From positions 1-64,000 of the forward strand of contig NZ_MRTD01000010.1 in assembly GCF_001956295.1 (NCBI RefSeq): 64,000 nt of DNA, written 5' to 3'. The DNA comes from Paenibacillus sp. FSL A5-0031 (GTDB taxonomy: Bacteria; Bacillota; Bacilli; Paenibacillales; Paenibacillaceae). The stretch's first letter is position 1, and every line of letters starts with the position of its first letter. Positions 1 to 9,909 of this stretch are shown here, one piece after another. The translations under genes and the position numbers were made by a program. Under the pieces are notes generated by a model. That model did no database searches. It worked only from the letters and a program-made list of their open reading frames with translations, and had not been told where the DNA came from.

Positions 1-309
1 TATATATACTATGTATTGAAATATACTAAATAATATTTTAACATTTTCATGATTTCCATCCGTAAAAATATAAAACATAGAAATAAGTAACGGATACAAA
101 AAAGTTCTTAAATCATCTGTAATATTAAACAATCCATTTGTTAAAATATTTTTACTAATATCGTAATATCTTGTTTCATCATAAAAGCTAGTTCCACTAT
201 TCTGAGTAACAAAATAAACAAATTGCACTAATGAAATTAAAAATACTATTGATGTAATAAACATTTCTGACTTAGTTAATTTTAAATTGTTTTTAATGTT
301 CAACACCAT
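1..309 (-). CDS. GT-C type membrane glycosyltransferase, N-terminal part (cut by window edge)
   Basis: The frame stays open for 103 codons from an ATG at 309 to the left edge, so the C-terminus is missing. GGAGG lies about 10 nt before the ATG, and the start overlaps the end of the FdtA-type gene by 10 nt, indicating translational coupling. The protein starts with a short basic stretch, then a membrane segment (about residues 16-36), then an outside loop with the acidic motif FYDETRYYDIS, then LRTFLYPLLIS at the start of a second membrane segment. A D/E pair just after TM1 followed by an R-x-PLYP-like motif is typical of GT39/GT83-like polyprenyl-phosphate-sugar-dependent glycosyltransferases. 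It probably modifies the glycan or its carrier outside the membrane. The family assignment is inference from these N-terminal motifs only. Confidence 0.6.
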   Translation of the reverse strand, partial: MVLNIKNNLKLTKSEMFITSIVFLISLVQFVYFVTQNSGTSFYDETRYYDISKNILTNGLFNITDDLRTFLYPLLISMFYIFTDGNHENVKILFSIFQYIVYI

Positions 310-731
310 GAAGAGTAAACCTCCGAAAATAACTCATAATCTCGAATATAATCTTTAGGGTCATAGTAATGTGATGCCAACACTAGCAATACACAATCCT
401 TTGAAAAATCATACATTTCGTGCCAGTCGTTTGGTTCCAGCAGAAGAATTCTTTCTGGTGAATCTAATACAACTTCTTTTTTTCTTTTTAAGTTATCCAA
501 ATGAACTTTACAAGAACCCGATACAGAAATTAATGCTTGCCTCGTTTTGTAGTGGCCATGAAACCCTCGTCTAACTTCATTCTGAGTTCCATAAATATAA
601 AATACTCTTTTAATCTCAAAAGGTATAGTATGGTTTTCTTCTATCACAGTAAGTGAACCTCTTTCATCACCCAAAACATTAAGTTCAATTACTCTACTTT
701 CAAAATATTCTTTTGTATTTTTATTGTTCAT
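300..731 (-). CDS. dTDP-4-oxo-6-deoxyhexose 3,4-ketoisomerase (FdtA/QdtA-type cupin)
   Basis: This is a 143-residue single-domain cupin. Enzymes of this family shift the keto group of dTDP-4-keto-6-deoxyglucose from C4 to C3, preparing it for amination to a 3-amino-3,6-dideoxyhexose (Fuc3N or Qui3N). The sequence carries DERGSLTVIEE near the N-terminus, the RGFHGH motif (His58 and His60, matching the catalytic His pair of FdtA), then PNDWHEM and VLASHYYD, all as in FdtA of Aneurinibacillus thermoaerophilus. It follows rmlA by 2 nt and overlaps the next gene by 10 nt. The partner aminotransferase and acetyltransferase (FdtB, FdtC) and rmlB are not in the window and may lie beyond the left edge. 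The choice between the galacto (FdtA) and gluco (QdtA) product cannot be made from the sequence alone. Confidence 0.85.
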   Translation of the reverse strand: MNNKNTKEYFESRVIELNVLGDERGSLTVIEENHTIPFEIKRVFYIYGTQNEVRRGFHGHYKTRQALISVSGSCKVHLDNLKRKKEVVLDSPERILLLEPNDWHEMYDFSKDCVLLVLASHYYDPKDYIRDYELFSEVYSSWC

Positions 732-733
732 GA

Positions 734-1606
734 CTACTCCCCTATCTCAGCTAAATCTATTAAATACTTTCCATATTCATTCTTTGATAAGACTTGTCCC
801 AGCCTAAGCAATTGTTCCCTACTAATATATTGTTTTACATAAGCTATTTCTTCAATACAAGCTACTTTAAATCCTTGACGCTTTTCTATCGTTTCAATAA
901 AGTGTGAAGCTTGCATTAATGATTCATGTGTGCCAGTGTCTAACCATGCAAAACCTCTGCCTAATAATTCAACATTCAGATTCCCTTGTTCAAGATACAC
1001 TGAATTAATATCTGTTATTTCTAATTCTCCTCTAAGCGAAGGTTTGATTTCTTTGGCAATACTAACAACATTATTATCATAAAAATACAAACCTGTTACC
1101 GCATAATTTGATTTTGGCTTCAATGGTTTTTCTTCAATAGAAATCGCTCTTGAATGTTCATCAAATTCAACAACTCCATATCGTTGTGGATCCTTAACTT
1201 TATAACCGAATACAGTAGCACCATTCTTTCGTTCTACAGCTTTTGACAACATCTCCGAAAAACCTTGACCATAAAAAATGTTATCTCCTAATATTAATGC
1301 AACATTATCTTCCCCAATAAAATCTTCACCAATTATAAATGCCTGAGCTAGACCAGCTGGAAAAGGTTGAACAGCATAGCTTATTGATATGCCGATATCT
1401 TCACCATTACCTAGTAATTGTTCAAAACGATTTATGTCTTCAGGTGTAGATATAATTAAGATATCTTTAATTCCTGCTAACATTAATACTGATAAGGGGT
1501 AATATATCATTGGCTTATCATATACCGGAAGAAGTTGTTTAGATATCGATTTAGTTAGAGGATACAATCGCGTACCACTTCCACCTGCTAGAATAATTCC
1601 CTTCAT
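734..1606 (-). CDS. rmlA: Glucose-1-phosphate thymidylyltransferase RmlA
   Basis: The 290-residue cytoplasmic nucleotidyltransferase converts glucose-1-phosphate and dTTP to dTDP-glucose, the first step to dTDP-activated deoxysugars. The N-terminus shows the signature [13 protein letters not shown] (residues 6-18) with [18 protein letters not shown] following. Later come GDNIFYG, EEKP, and [12 protein letters not shown] near the C-terminus, all diagnostic of RmlA. Length is typical (about 290). GAGG is 9 nt before the ATG. It lies between the YfhO-type gene (5 nt upstream) and the FdtA-type ketoisomerase. With no rmlC or rmlD beside it, the dTDP-sugar here is more likely a 3-amino-deoxyhexose than L-rhamnose. 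Confidence 0.95.
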   Translation of the reverse strand: MKGIILAGGSGTRLYPLTKSISKQLLPVYDKPMIYYPLSVLMLAGIKDILIISTPEDINRFEQLLGNGEDIGISISYAVQPFPAGLAQAFIIGEDFIGEDNVALILGDNIFYGQGFSEMLSKAVERKNGATVFGYKVKDPQRYGVVEFDEHSRAISIEEKPLKPKSNYAVTGLYFYDNNVVSIAKEIKPSLRGELEITDINSVYLEQGNLNVELLGRGFAWLDTGTHESLMQASHFIETIEKRQGFKVACIEEIAYVKQYISREQLLRLGQVLSKNEYGKYLIDLAEIGE

Positions 1607-1611
1607 TACAA

Positions 1612-4347
1612 TCAGCCTCTGTTTCTACTATATTTAATTTGTATACTTCTTCTTGAAAGAAATAAAATATAAACAAATGTTAAGAGATGAATCACAAAAC
1701 CAAATTTCACACTTGACGGCTGATACTTAAATTCGATTATATGCTTCCCTTTTGGAGACTCAATTCCTTGTATAAGACCATTCACACGATAAATCTGTAC
1801 CTCTTTACCATCTACATACGCCTTCCACCCAGGATAAAAACTTTCAGAGTGAACTATAAAACTTTGCATAGTTGAACTGACCATTGCTTTTGAATAACCA
1901 TTTTTTTTCTCCAGTATATCAATACTTGCAAGCGATAAGTTGTCATTCTCATAGCTATCCACTAGAGCAATTTCATGTAGGTTTAAATTTTTTGTTAATT
2001 CACTCTCACTCGAATTTTCTTGCACTTGAGAAACTGAATATATTTTTGGTAACACATTCATATTCTCAAATAATGTGTACTGATCGGTTTTTAATACAAT
2101 TGAATACTTGTCGTTTCTTTGAGATTGATCTGCATCCATAACTTTTTCAAGTTTAGCATACTCAAAACCAACAACTTCGGATGAAAATGAAAATAGTCTT
2201 AAATACACTTCATTAGGGATATCGGATCCTGAGAAGAAATATTTAATTGATTCATCCTTAGAACTCATAGATTTAATAGTACTTTGCTGCTCATTATTAT
2301 CATATCCTTCTCCATATAGATCAAAATACACTTCACTACTAGTATTAGTATTGAATTTTACATTGAATTTATAAAGAGTATTCGGTTCAACTTTAACCAA
2401 TGACTGATGAATTGAAGCATTAACTCCATCTGATGCAGGTAAGCTAAATTGCCCAAAATCATGAACTGTTTCTACCTTGTTATTCACTCTATTTGCAGCT
2501 TGAATTGCTTCAGAGTAAATGTTAGACGTAATTATATACTTTGTATTTAGACTAGATAGTAGTTCATTATTTAATAATAACTGAAAATAGTCTAAACTAA
2601 CTCCAGTCTCCACTATACCTGTTAAGTTCTTATATTGCTCGGGTAAAAAAGTTACGTATCCGTTTATAATGCTTTGGTGATGAATCATGTTTTTATTAGG
2701 TGATAAATCCATATCGAATCCAGAATTAATTCCAATCATTGGCCAAATGCGTTCAGTGTTATTAATCCCTTGTAAATAATCAATTATTTCATCATCATTT
2801 GAATAATTATTAGGAACTTTTTCATGGTAAAAACTAAATGTGTGTGCATCTATTAAAATAAATAAAATAAAAGCACAAAAAATAATGTTACTATTATATT
2901 GTTTTAGTCTAAGTAGTATTAAAAAGATAACCCCTATACACATAAGTAGAAGTGGAATATAAACTGCAGGATTTTTAAAGGAAAAACTAATTAACAGGTC
3001 ATTAATACTTGCCCAATTCACTAATGGTTGTTTTGAAAAATCAGGAGCTTTAATTACTAAAGAAGAAAGTAACTTATTAGCTAAAACAATAAATGCTATA
3101 CTTCCAAGCAGTATGAAACCTAACAATTTCGACAAACCCAACATTTTTTTCTTGAAAATCTCTTTGTTTTCTTCTTTTATTATGAAATCAACTTGCTTAG
3201 CAAACAATATAGATATCGCTAGACTAAAACCAAATAAAATCCTTGCTGATACCCGAAAACTATTATACAGAGGTACCTCAAACATTATTTTGTTGATAAT
3301 TGGAATTGATGAGCCCAAGGCAAGTAACAGGCATGTTAACCCAATTACCATCCATATTCGAATATATCTATCATTTTTGAAAAATTTCACTCCAACAAAT
3401 AATGCCATTACCAATGGAAGAATGCCTAGATAGAAACCAAATTCAGTAAGGTTTCCATCTCCAAAATAAGGGTATTTATATAATGGATAAGGAGTATTAG
3501 GTATATGTACTCCATAGATATTGGGAAATAGAAGAGTTAATAGCGATTTAAAAGTAAGTGAATAACTTGAGAAATATTCGTATGTAATTTTTGTTCTTCC
3601 AGTAAAATTAGATAATATTAACAAAGGACCCAACTGAATAAAAGAAAACCCTATTGTAATAATTGAAAAGTTAATCTTATCAAAAAACCATTGTTTAATT
3701 GAATCATATCTTTTAAGAGAAAATATAAAATAGATAAACAAAATAATAGCACTATAAACAGCTATTTGGATAAATCCAGCAAATATTTGGGTTGAAAAAG
3801 CGATACTCATTAAAAATAAATATCTTTTTTTTCGAGTAGCTATAAGTTTTTCATAATAATACAATATCAAAGGTAGCCATATTATCGCATTTAATATTGT
3901 AACATGCCCCAATCTTACATTAAGTGATCCACAAAACATAAAAACAATTCCACCAAGAAGAGCTGCGCGCCAACTAATATTTATTTGCTTCAAATAAAAA
4001 TAAACAAATATACCAGCTAAACTTAAATGTAATAAAAACATGTAATTGTAAGCAAATTTTAATGGGAACAACGTGTAAAGTATTAAGTTTGGAAGATAAA
4101 ATATTGAATTTTGTATATCCGCATGAAAAGGGACACCTAAATTAACATAGCCATTCCATAGTGGAAGAGAAAAATGCGATAAAGACTCTTTTAGTAACAG
4201 TCTCATTGGCGCATATGTGGAGATTCCATCTCCAGGCGCCCAAAATCCATTAAGAAAAAAGAAATTGAAATAAAAAATAAATGGTACAACTAAAAAAAAT
4301 AGACTAATAATTATATCTTTCTTTATTCCAATTTTTTTCATAAGCAT
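1612..4347 (-). CDS. YfhO-family multi-pass membrane protein
   Basis: The protein has 911 residues. About the first 500 hold 12 or so hydrophobic segments with a GT-C-like first loop ([14 protein letters not shown]). Then comes a large extracytoplasmic domain to about residue 880, then a final membrane helix. The C-terminal motif [20 protein letters not shown], followed by [17 protein letters not shown], is the hallmark of the YfhO family. In other Firmicutes, YfhO-type proteins help attach sugars to lipoteichoic or cell wall polymers outside the membrane. Here it sits inside the glycan operon, so a role in decorating the glycan is inferred. GGGGG is about 10 nt before the ATG at 4347 and too far from the ATG at 4341, so the longer form is chosen. 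Very AT-rich. Confidence 0.8.
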   Translation of the reverse strand: MLMKKIGIKKDIIISLFFLVVPFIFYFNFFFLNGFWAPGDGISTYAPMRLLLKESLSHFSLPLWNGYVNLGVPFHADIQNSIFYLPNLILYTLFPLKFAYNYMFLLHLSLAGIFVYFYLKQINISWRAALLGGIVFMFCGSLNVRLGHVTILNAIIWLPLILYYYEKLIATRKKRYLFLMSIAFSTQIFAGFIQIAVYSAIILFIYFIFSLKRYDSIKQWFFDKINFSIITIGFSFIQLGPLLILSNFTGRTKITYEYFSSYSLTFKSLLTLLFPNIYGVHIPNTPYPLYKYPYFGDGNLTEFGFYLGILPLVMALFVGVKFFKNDRYIRIWMVIGLTCLLLALGSSIPIINKIMFEVPLYNSFRVSARILFGFSLAISILFAKQVDFIIKEENKEIFKKKMLGLSKLLGFILLGSIAFIVLANKLLSSLVIKAPDFSKQPLVNWASINDLLISFSFKNPAVYIPLLLMCIGVIFLILLRLKQYNSNIIFCAFILFILIDAHTFSFYHEKVPNNYSNDDEIIDYLQGINNTERIWPMIGINSGFDMDLSPNKNMIHHQSIINGYVTFLPEQYKNLTGIVETGVSLDYFQLLLNNELLSSLNTKYIITSNIYSEAIQAANRVNNKVETVHDFGQFSLPASDGVNASIHQSLVKVEPNTLYKFNVKFNTNTSSEVYFDLYGEGYDNNEQQSTIKSMSSKDESIKYFFSGSDIPNEVYLRLFSFSSEVVGFEYAKLEKVMDADQSQRNDKYSIVLKTDQYTLFENMNVLPKIYSVSQVQENSSESELTKNLNLHEIALVDSYENDNLSLASIDILEKKNGYSKAMVSSTMQSFIVHSESFYPGWKAYVDGKEVQIYRVNGLIQGIESPKGKHIIEFKYQPSSVKFGFVIHLLTFVYILFLSRRSIQIKYSRNRG

Positions 4348-4844
4348 TAAAGCTAATCCCCCAATAATTCATATAAAAACATTAAGTTTCGATTAATGCG
4401 CCAATTCTCTTTGAGAAAAAGGAAAGCTGAAGCAGTATATTGTGCAGTCAAGCCCACATTATGTGGGCCAGACTACTCTCCATAACTGAACATTGGAAAT
4501 TCCTCGGACTTTATTTTGTGTGAGTTTGGTCATGTCTTTTCGCTTGGTGTATTTCTCTTAATGATGTTTCTTCAAAGGTTTTCTTGAAGTAGAGTGATAG
4601 TGCCTGACTCTAAGCAATTCAACGAATATGGTTAGCGCTCAACATAATCAAGCTACTCCAACGACCAAGTTAAAGGATCGAATAGAACATAGATCTTTTT
4701 TGATTGTTTCTCAACAATAGTACTCAGCCAAATGGTTCTTGTGTTAGATAATACTCCTAGCATCATACCAAACCACTTTAAGAAACCATTTGACAAACCA
4801 TTGATCATCTTTGGGTAGCATTCAAATCTGTCTCTTATTTAATT
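4348..4844. other. 497-bp gap inside the glycan cluster with decayed sequence
   Basis: No intact gene is visible. Reading the minus strand shows several short coding-like stretches broken by stops and frame shifts, including a 32-codon open piece without a start codon (contains KKTFEETSLREIHQ). This suggests a decayed gene or mobile-element relic. A perfect inverted repeat, GCCCACAT-T-ATGTGGGC, lies at 4452-4468. It has no T-run on the minus strand, so it is not a classical terminator. Confidence 0.5.
4452..4468. repeat. Perfect 8-bp inverted repeat with 1-nt centre
   Basis: GCCCACATTATGTGGGC forms a GC-rich hairpin in otherwise AT-rich non-coding DNA. It may be a transposon end, an mRNA-stabilising hairpin or a protein binding site. 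Its function is unknown. Confidence 0.6.
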
Positions 4845-7241
4845 TCACTTATTTTGAAAAAATTTTTTAATTTTATCACTTATTGCACGCCATTCATAAT
4901 TAGATTGGATATACTTTCGTGCATTATTAGTTAATTTTCCAACTAATATTTCATCGTTTACCAGACTCTTAATATTAAGTATGAAATCATCTAGCACACA
5001 TGTGATAATATTATTTTGATTTTCTAGTTTGTACCCTCTCGCACCTACCTCTGTTGAAATAACAGGTAAACCACATGACATATACTCAGCAACTTTTAAA
5101 TTAGTACCAGAACCAGTAATCATAGGATTTATTGCAATATCAGCAATTGAATAAACTAACGTTTTCAATTCTTCACTTACAATTCCGGCAAATACTACAT
5201 TTTTCGAGGGAATTGTATCCTTAAACGCTAAACATTGACCACCCATTATAATAAACTTGTACTCCGGTAACTCGATTGCCAGTTTCATAATCTCTTTAAC
5301 AGCCTCTAAATTCGGTTTATGCCAACTGCCTATAAATACTATTATTTTTTCATTTTCAAGTCCTAGATCTTTTTTATTTTTTTTTCTTACCTGACTATTA
5401 ACAAATGGGTTCAGTTCTACATCTACACCATTTGGTGCTAGAAGCACTTTCTCTAAACTTATTTCGAATAGATCCACCATTTTCATACTATCTTCTTCTG
5501 AGCAAGATAGTATAAGGTTACTTGTTAAACAAGCATTCTTTTCCATTTCGTATAAGTCTTTCAATAATTGTTTAGAAGTTTTATTCTCTGGTAACATAGA
5601 TTTTTTCAATTCATACTCTATATTATGTGAGTCATAAACAACGAATTTTTTACCTAAATATTTGTTAAATAATCCGTAAAGATATGGATGTTCTGAAACA
5701 AGAATATCAGACTCATTCATATACTTCTCAGAAATTTGATTAAAGTCTGGAGAATACTGAAGTAGACTTTCCATTACAATATCAGTAATAGGAATCCCGA
5801 CTTTCCTTTCAATTTCCCATTCTTTTTCCAAATGCTTATTACTTACTGGTATTGATATTTCTTTCATGTTACCCATCGTATGCTCGGAGTATTTAGCTTC
5901 ATTATTTAAACTTAAAATTGTGACTTCAAAATCTGTAGAAAGATTTTTATAAATATTAAAAATTCTAATTTGTCCACCATGCTTCCTCGGCCATACAGGG
6001 TATGTAGAAAGCACTGTTATTTTCTCTTTTTTTCTTTTACTGATGGATTCCAAGTTTGTTTTTTTGAGATTAGCATTACCGTTATGTAATAATGAGTTCA
6101 CACAATTGTTCCAACTAATATTCTTAACGTTTTCTCTTGCATTAGCACCTAATTCAATAGCTAATGGCACATTATTAGCAAGCTTGCTCATCTGTTCAGA
6201 TAGGCTATAAACATCAACTTTTGCAATTAACCCAGTTTGATTATTTATGACAAATTCTGTAGTCCCGCCAGAATCGATGCACGTAATGACTGGTTTTCCA
6301 CAGTGCATTGCCTCTATAGTTACTAACCCATAATCCTCATCATATGGAACATAGACTACCGCTAGTGCGTCTGAATAAAGTGTTTTAAGTTTTTCATTAT
6401 TAATATATCCGATAAACTCTATTCGTTTATCTTGTGAAGCTAGCATTTTTAATCTTGACTCATCTGGACCAGATCCTGCAACTAATAACCTAACATTTGA
6501 ATTTTTCACCTTCATCATAGCTTGAATAATTAACTCTACCCGTTTAGCGCTATCCACTCTGCCAACAACGAGAAAATAATCATAATTTCCTCCTTTTAAT
6601 TCGCTTAAAGTTGTTGGAGGATAGATCACTTCTACGTTCACATTATCCGGAAAATAATCAGTTCTATTCTTAACCGTATTCGAAATTGCAGTATACTTTT
6701 TAATTCTGGATGGGTGGAGCGCCCATTTATCCATGAAATGAACTAGCATTCTAATAAATGGACCTGGAAAAGCAAATAAATGTTCAGGATAACTTTCTTT
6801 ATTTGAATAAAGAATCAGTAATTTTTCAAAAAAAGGGGCTAGATCTTTATTAATGTTCCTAAAGTCTTCTGTATATGCTATTAGTTCATCTACAATTGGA
6901 AATGATGTCTTTGTTAAGGTAGAAGGTAAATTCAACATATGATATGTATCAAATAATCCTCTTAAATGATGTGCCATATAAACAGTGTGATTTTTATGTT
7001 GAACCATCCATGCAGGATATTTACAAGTAATAATCTTATCAAAATGGTTTAGATCGAGTTCGTAAAACGTTTTGTAACTCCAAATCAATTCCCAGAATCC
7101 ATTTTCTTCTGTTGGAATCTTAAATAACTCTACTCTATTATCTGTTAATTCATCTATTTGCTGATACAAACCTAACATCAGCTTTTCTATACCACCCATA
7201 GCAAAAGGCTTTGGACTAGGTGAAACAATTGCTATGTCCAT
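4845..7241 (-). CDS. Double-domain GT4 glycosyltransferase
   Basis: The 798-residue cytoplasmic protein is made of two GT-B (GT4) glycosyltransferases in series. Domain 1 (about 1-390) has VVGRVDSAKRVELII, VAGSGPD and the E-x7-E donor-site motif EDYGLVTIEAMHCGKPVI. A Lys/Arg-rich joint follows at about 395-410. Domain 2 (about 410-798) has a start typical of a new GT4 domain (KITVLSTYPVWPRKHGGQI), VFIGSWHKPN, IIMGGQ, and GSGTNLKVAEYMSCGLPVIS. The two halves probably add consecutive sugars, perhaps D-rhamnose from GDP-D-Rha. Sugar and linkage cannot be read from sequence. AGAGGG lies 5 nt before the ATG. It is 15 nt downstream of the next GT gene, in one transcription unit. Confidence 0.88.
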   Translation of the reverse strand: MDIAIVSPSPKPFAMGGIEKLMLGLYQQIDELTDNRVELFKIPTEENGFWELIWSYKTFYELDLNHFDKIITCKYPAWMVQHKNHTVYMAHHLRGLFDTYHMLNLPSTLTKTSFPIVDELIAYTEDFRNINKDLAPFFEKLLILYSNKESYPEHLFAFPGPFIRMLVHFMDKWALHPSRIKKYTAISNTVKNRTDYFPDNVNVEVIYPPTTLSELKGGNYDYFLVVGRVDSAKRVELIIQAMMKVKNSNVRLLVAGSGPDESRLKMLASQDKRIEFIGYINNEKLKTLYSDALAVVYVPYDEDYGLVTIEAMHCGKPVITCIDSGGTTEFVINNQTGLIAKVDVYSLSEQMSKLANNVPLAIELGANARENVKNISWNNCVNSLLHNGNANLKKTNLESISKRKKEKITVLSTYPVWPRKHGGQIRIFNIYKNLSTDFEVTILSLNNEAKYSEHTMGNMKEISIPVSNKHLEKEWEIERKVGIPITDIVMESLLQYSPDFNQISEKYMNESDILVSEHPYLYGLFNKYLGKKFVVYDSHNIEYELKKSMLPENKTSKQLLKDLYEMEKNACLTSNLILSCSEEDSMKMVDLFEISLEKVLLAPNGVDVELNPFVNSQVRKKNKKDLGLENEKIIVFIGSWHKPNLEAVKEIMKLAIELPEYKFIIMGGQCLAFKDTIPSKNVVFAGIVSEELKTLVYSIADIAINPMITGSGTNLKVAEYMSCGLPVISTEVGARGYKLENQNNIITCVLDDFILNIKSLVNDEILVGKLTNNARKYIQSNYEWRAISDKIKKFFQNK

Positions 7242-7256
7242 GAGAACCCTCTTTCC

Positions 7257-8456
7257 TTAAAAAATCAAATGCTCATTCAATTTTTTTATCGTATTTACCC
7301 AAGTGTATCTTCTACTCGTCTCGTATGCTGCATTACCCATTCTTGTAGCAAGAGCCTTATCCGTTGTTAATTTTTCAATCGCTTCTGCTATTGAAGATGA
7401 AGTAGGTTCTACTAAAAAACCATTCACACCATCTTCAATTAACTCCGCATAGCCTCCACCATCTATGCAAGCAATAATTGGCTTCTTAAATGCCATCGCT
7501 TCAATAGCAGTTAAACCGTAATCCTCTTGAAAAGCTGGACAGACAACGCAAGAAGCTCTAGTGTACTCCTCAATCAGCTCATCATCTGAAACTCTTCCTG
7601 TAAAATGTACATTGGATACATACTTCTTTTTCTTTGCCATTCGAAAAATGTTTTCATGATTTTCTGAAAAACTACCATTCGACATTTGTTTCCATGTTTC
7701 ATTATCTGAAATTGTTATTCCTTCATTAGTCGAATAAGTTAATATTTGATCTATTTTCTTTAAATCTTCAGTTCTTCCACCTGAACCTACGATTTTCCCT
7801 ATCTGATTAGGAATTTTCTTCATTGCTGCTACAAAAAGTTCTGGCCTCTTAGGAAATTCATGTCTTCCAACAACAATAGGATATTCATAACTAACAGTAC
7901 CATTAAAGTTATAAAGATGTGGATTTATACCTGCATAAATGACATCCACTTGATCTGTTATTCCATTAAACCGCGCTATTCGATCTTTTATCGTTTTGCT
8001 TCCAGCAAGAATAGAGGTAACTTTGTTTAAGCTGCTCGTGTCAATCTCTCTGATAACTTCGACTGATTTTCTATGAAACGGTTGTTGCAAGCCTACTTCT
8101 TGTATCAAGTCTGACATATCGTAATACATCTTCATATGATGATAAAATAAAGATATATGTCTAGGATGCTCGACAGCAAAGGATGGTGGTTGTGTACTTA
8201 TTACACAATCAAAACGACTTACGTCCATCTTTTTGTATTTCCAAAAATTATTGATATATTTAAAAAACTCTGGGTTTTTATAATACATATCATCGGTAAT
8301 GGGATAAGGAATGTCCTTAAGAGATACGTCCGTTGCATCTATGTATACTATCGTAACCTCATGACCACAAATTTCCAATTCAAGTTTTAGTCTATTAACG
8401 ACTACCTCGAACCCTCCAGTGATTTTGTAGTCAGGTTTAATGATTCCAATCTTCAT
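7257..8456 (-). CDS. GT4 family glycosyltransferase
   Basis: The 399-residue single GT-B protein begins MKIGIIKPDYKITGGFE, a usual N-terminal strand plus Gly-rich loop of GT4 enzymes. The C-terminal half has PIVVGRHEFPKRPELFVAAM, HFTGRVSDDELIEEY and the donor-site motif EDYGLTAIEAMAFKKPII. It probably transfers one residue of the exported glycan in the cytoplasm. A GTG nine bases further upstream (8465) is in frame, but the AAGG element sits too close to it. The ATG at 8456 fits better and starts exactly at the first beta strand. It follows the methyltransferase gene by 13 nt. Donor sugar unknown. Confidence 0.88.
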   Translation of the reverse strand: MKIGIIKPDYKITGGFEVVVNRLKLELEICGHEVTIVYIDATDVSLKDIPYPITDDMYYKNPEFFKYINNFWKYKKMDVSRFDCVISTQPPSFAVEHPRHISLFYHHMKMYYDMSDLIQEVGLQQPFHRKSVEVIREIDTSSLNKVTSILAGSKTIKDRIARFNGITDQVDVIYAGINPHLYNFNGTVSYEYPIVVGRHEFPKRPELFVAAMKKIPNQIGKIVGSGGRTEDLKKIDQILTYSTNEGITISDNETWKQMSNGSFSENHENIFRMAKKKKYVSNVHFTGRVSDDELIEEYTRASCVVCPAFQEDYGLTAIEAMAFKKPIIACIDGGGYAELIEDGVNGFLVEPTSSSIAEAIEKLTTDKALATRMGNAAYETSRRYTWVNTIKKLNEHLIF

Positions 8457-8469
8457 AAGTTCCACAACC

Positions 8470-9909
8470 TTACTTTTTTGCTAGAATTGCATAATCAAGA
8501 TTACCATATAACAAATCATTAACTCGATTTACACCTTCGTTAAACTCGTTAACATTTTTTATTGAATTATCTATTACGTCAAGTTTTGGCAACCACCAAT
8601 TTGGTTCAACTCTACTAGAGTAGATTAATTCCGCTTTCTTGAAGCCTACAGATTCAACAAGATATTGAATAGTAAGTGGATGTACCGGTTTCACATGAGT
8701 AGGATCTACATAAAACGTCCGATAAAATATAGCTAATGATAAAGGGTTTGGTGTTTCCATAATTAAATAGGAACCAGCCTTCAACTTAGAGTATGCTAGT
8801 TCAACAAGTTCGATAATTTGATTGAACGTTAAATGCTCAATGACTTGGCCTAAGAACACGCCGCCTAACTCATTGTCTCCTAGTGAAATTAGGTAATTAA
8901 TTGCATCATCATATTCTACCGGCAATCCTCGATCTTGGCAGTATTCCACCATCTCGCGATTCAAGTCAATCCCTTTTACTGATACATTATTTTCAATAAG
9001 TAGTTCTACAAATTCACCGCGACCACAACCGATATCAAGAACATTTTCTTTATTTTCAAAATAAGGAAGGTAAACTCTCTGGCGGTTTTTGATTTCTTCT
9101 ATACTACCTCGAAATTTATTTTCAAAATGAAGATAATCAAAACTATTTGAATCTGTTTCATTTGTGTTTAAAGTATTTGTGTGAGAATCTACATTTACAG
9201 CAAAATCATGATTATTATTGTTAAATTTCTTATTTATTTGTCTAATCCTGTATTGCATAAAATTAATTTCTGATCTATAGTTTTCGGATATATTATGAAC
9301 TTTATTATTAATTTGATTTTCAATATTATTTAATCTCATTTCAAATTTATCTTTTAAACGATCATCTTCTAAACGAAGACTGTTTAATAAATCATCAAGG
9401 ACTTCATTTTCAACATAATTCTTCTCTTTCAACCCAAGTTCCAATTTCGATTTCATATTCTCGTTTAGCAAGTTTATCTTTGTCTCTAGTTGTTGAATGT
9501 ATTGTCCTTTTTCTTTTATCAATAGTTCGTTTTCATCTTGCTTCGCTTTAAGTTGAATTATAATATTGTACATTTCATTAAAGGATCTTGTAACTGACCC
9601 ATTAAATGAAGCCTGTATCTCAAATGTATTGCTTACATACCATCTCAATATTTTTTTCACTATTTTCTTTCCAAATACTATGAATTTACCAGAAAACTTT
9701 CTATGTGAAGTTATTGGTCGATCTGCACTTACATTCCAAGTCTTATTATTAACTTCATTTTCAGCAATAAATCTGGAAAAGTCTAACTCACCAGATGCAT
9801 AACTTTTATTAGAAATCGACTTATAAGATGTATCTACATCTGGATATTCTAATATCTGTTTTTTTAAATGCTCCATTAAATCCTCTGCTGAATCAAATGT
9901 TCTACTCAT
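8470..9909 (-). CDS. Coiled-coil SAM-dependent methyltransferase, probable glycan chain terminator
   Basis: The 479-residue protein has three parts: an N-terminal region with no recognised domain (1-105), a long predicted coiled coil (about 110-240, charged heptad-like, Leu/Ile/Lys/Glu/Asn-rich), and a class I methyltransferase domain (about 270-479). The last shows the SAM-binding motif VLDIGCGRGEFVELL, GIDLNREMV and GQVIEHL, then METPNPLSL. In ABC-exported polysaccharides, capping methyltransferases such as E. coli WbdD stop chain growth, and a coiled coil next to the catalytic domain sets chain length. The gene overlaps wzt by 8 nt, which supports the same role here, with Wzt reading the methylated end. 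That role is inference. GGAG precedes the ATG. Confidence 0.82.
   Translation of the reverse strand: MSRTFDSAEDLMEHLKKQILEYPDVDTSYKSISNKSYASGELDFSRFIAENEVNNKTWNVSADRPITSHRKFSGKFIVFGKKIVKKILRWYVSNTFEIQASFNGSVTRSFNEMYNIIIQLKAKQDENELLIKEKGQYIQQLETKINLLNENMKSKLELGLKEKNYVENEVLDDLLNSLRLEDDRLKDKFEMRLNNIENQINNKVHNISENYRSEINFMQYRIRQINKKFNNNNHDFAVNVDSHTNTLNTNETDSNSFDYLHFENKFRGSIEEIKNRQRVYLPYFENKENVLDIGCGRGEFVELLIENNVSVKGIDLNREMVEYCQDRGLPVEYDDAINYLISLGDNELGGVFLGQVIEHLTFNQIIELVELAYSKLKAGSYLIMETPNPLSLAIFYRTFYVDPTHVKPVHPLTIQYLVESVGFKKAELIYSSRVEPNWWLPKLDVIDNSIKNVNEFNEGVNRVNDLLYGNLDYAILAKK

Noticed and set aside
4452..4468. Hairpin as a rho-independent terminator
   Set aside because: No T-run follows on either strand.
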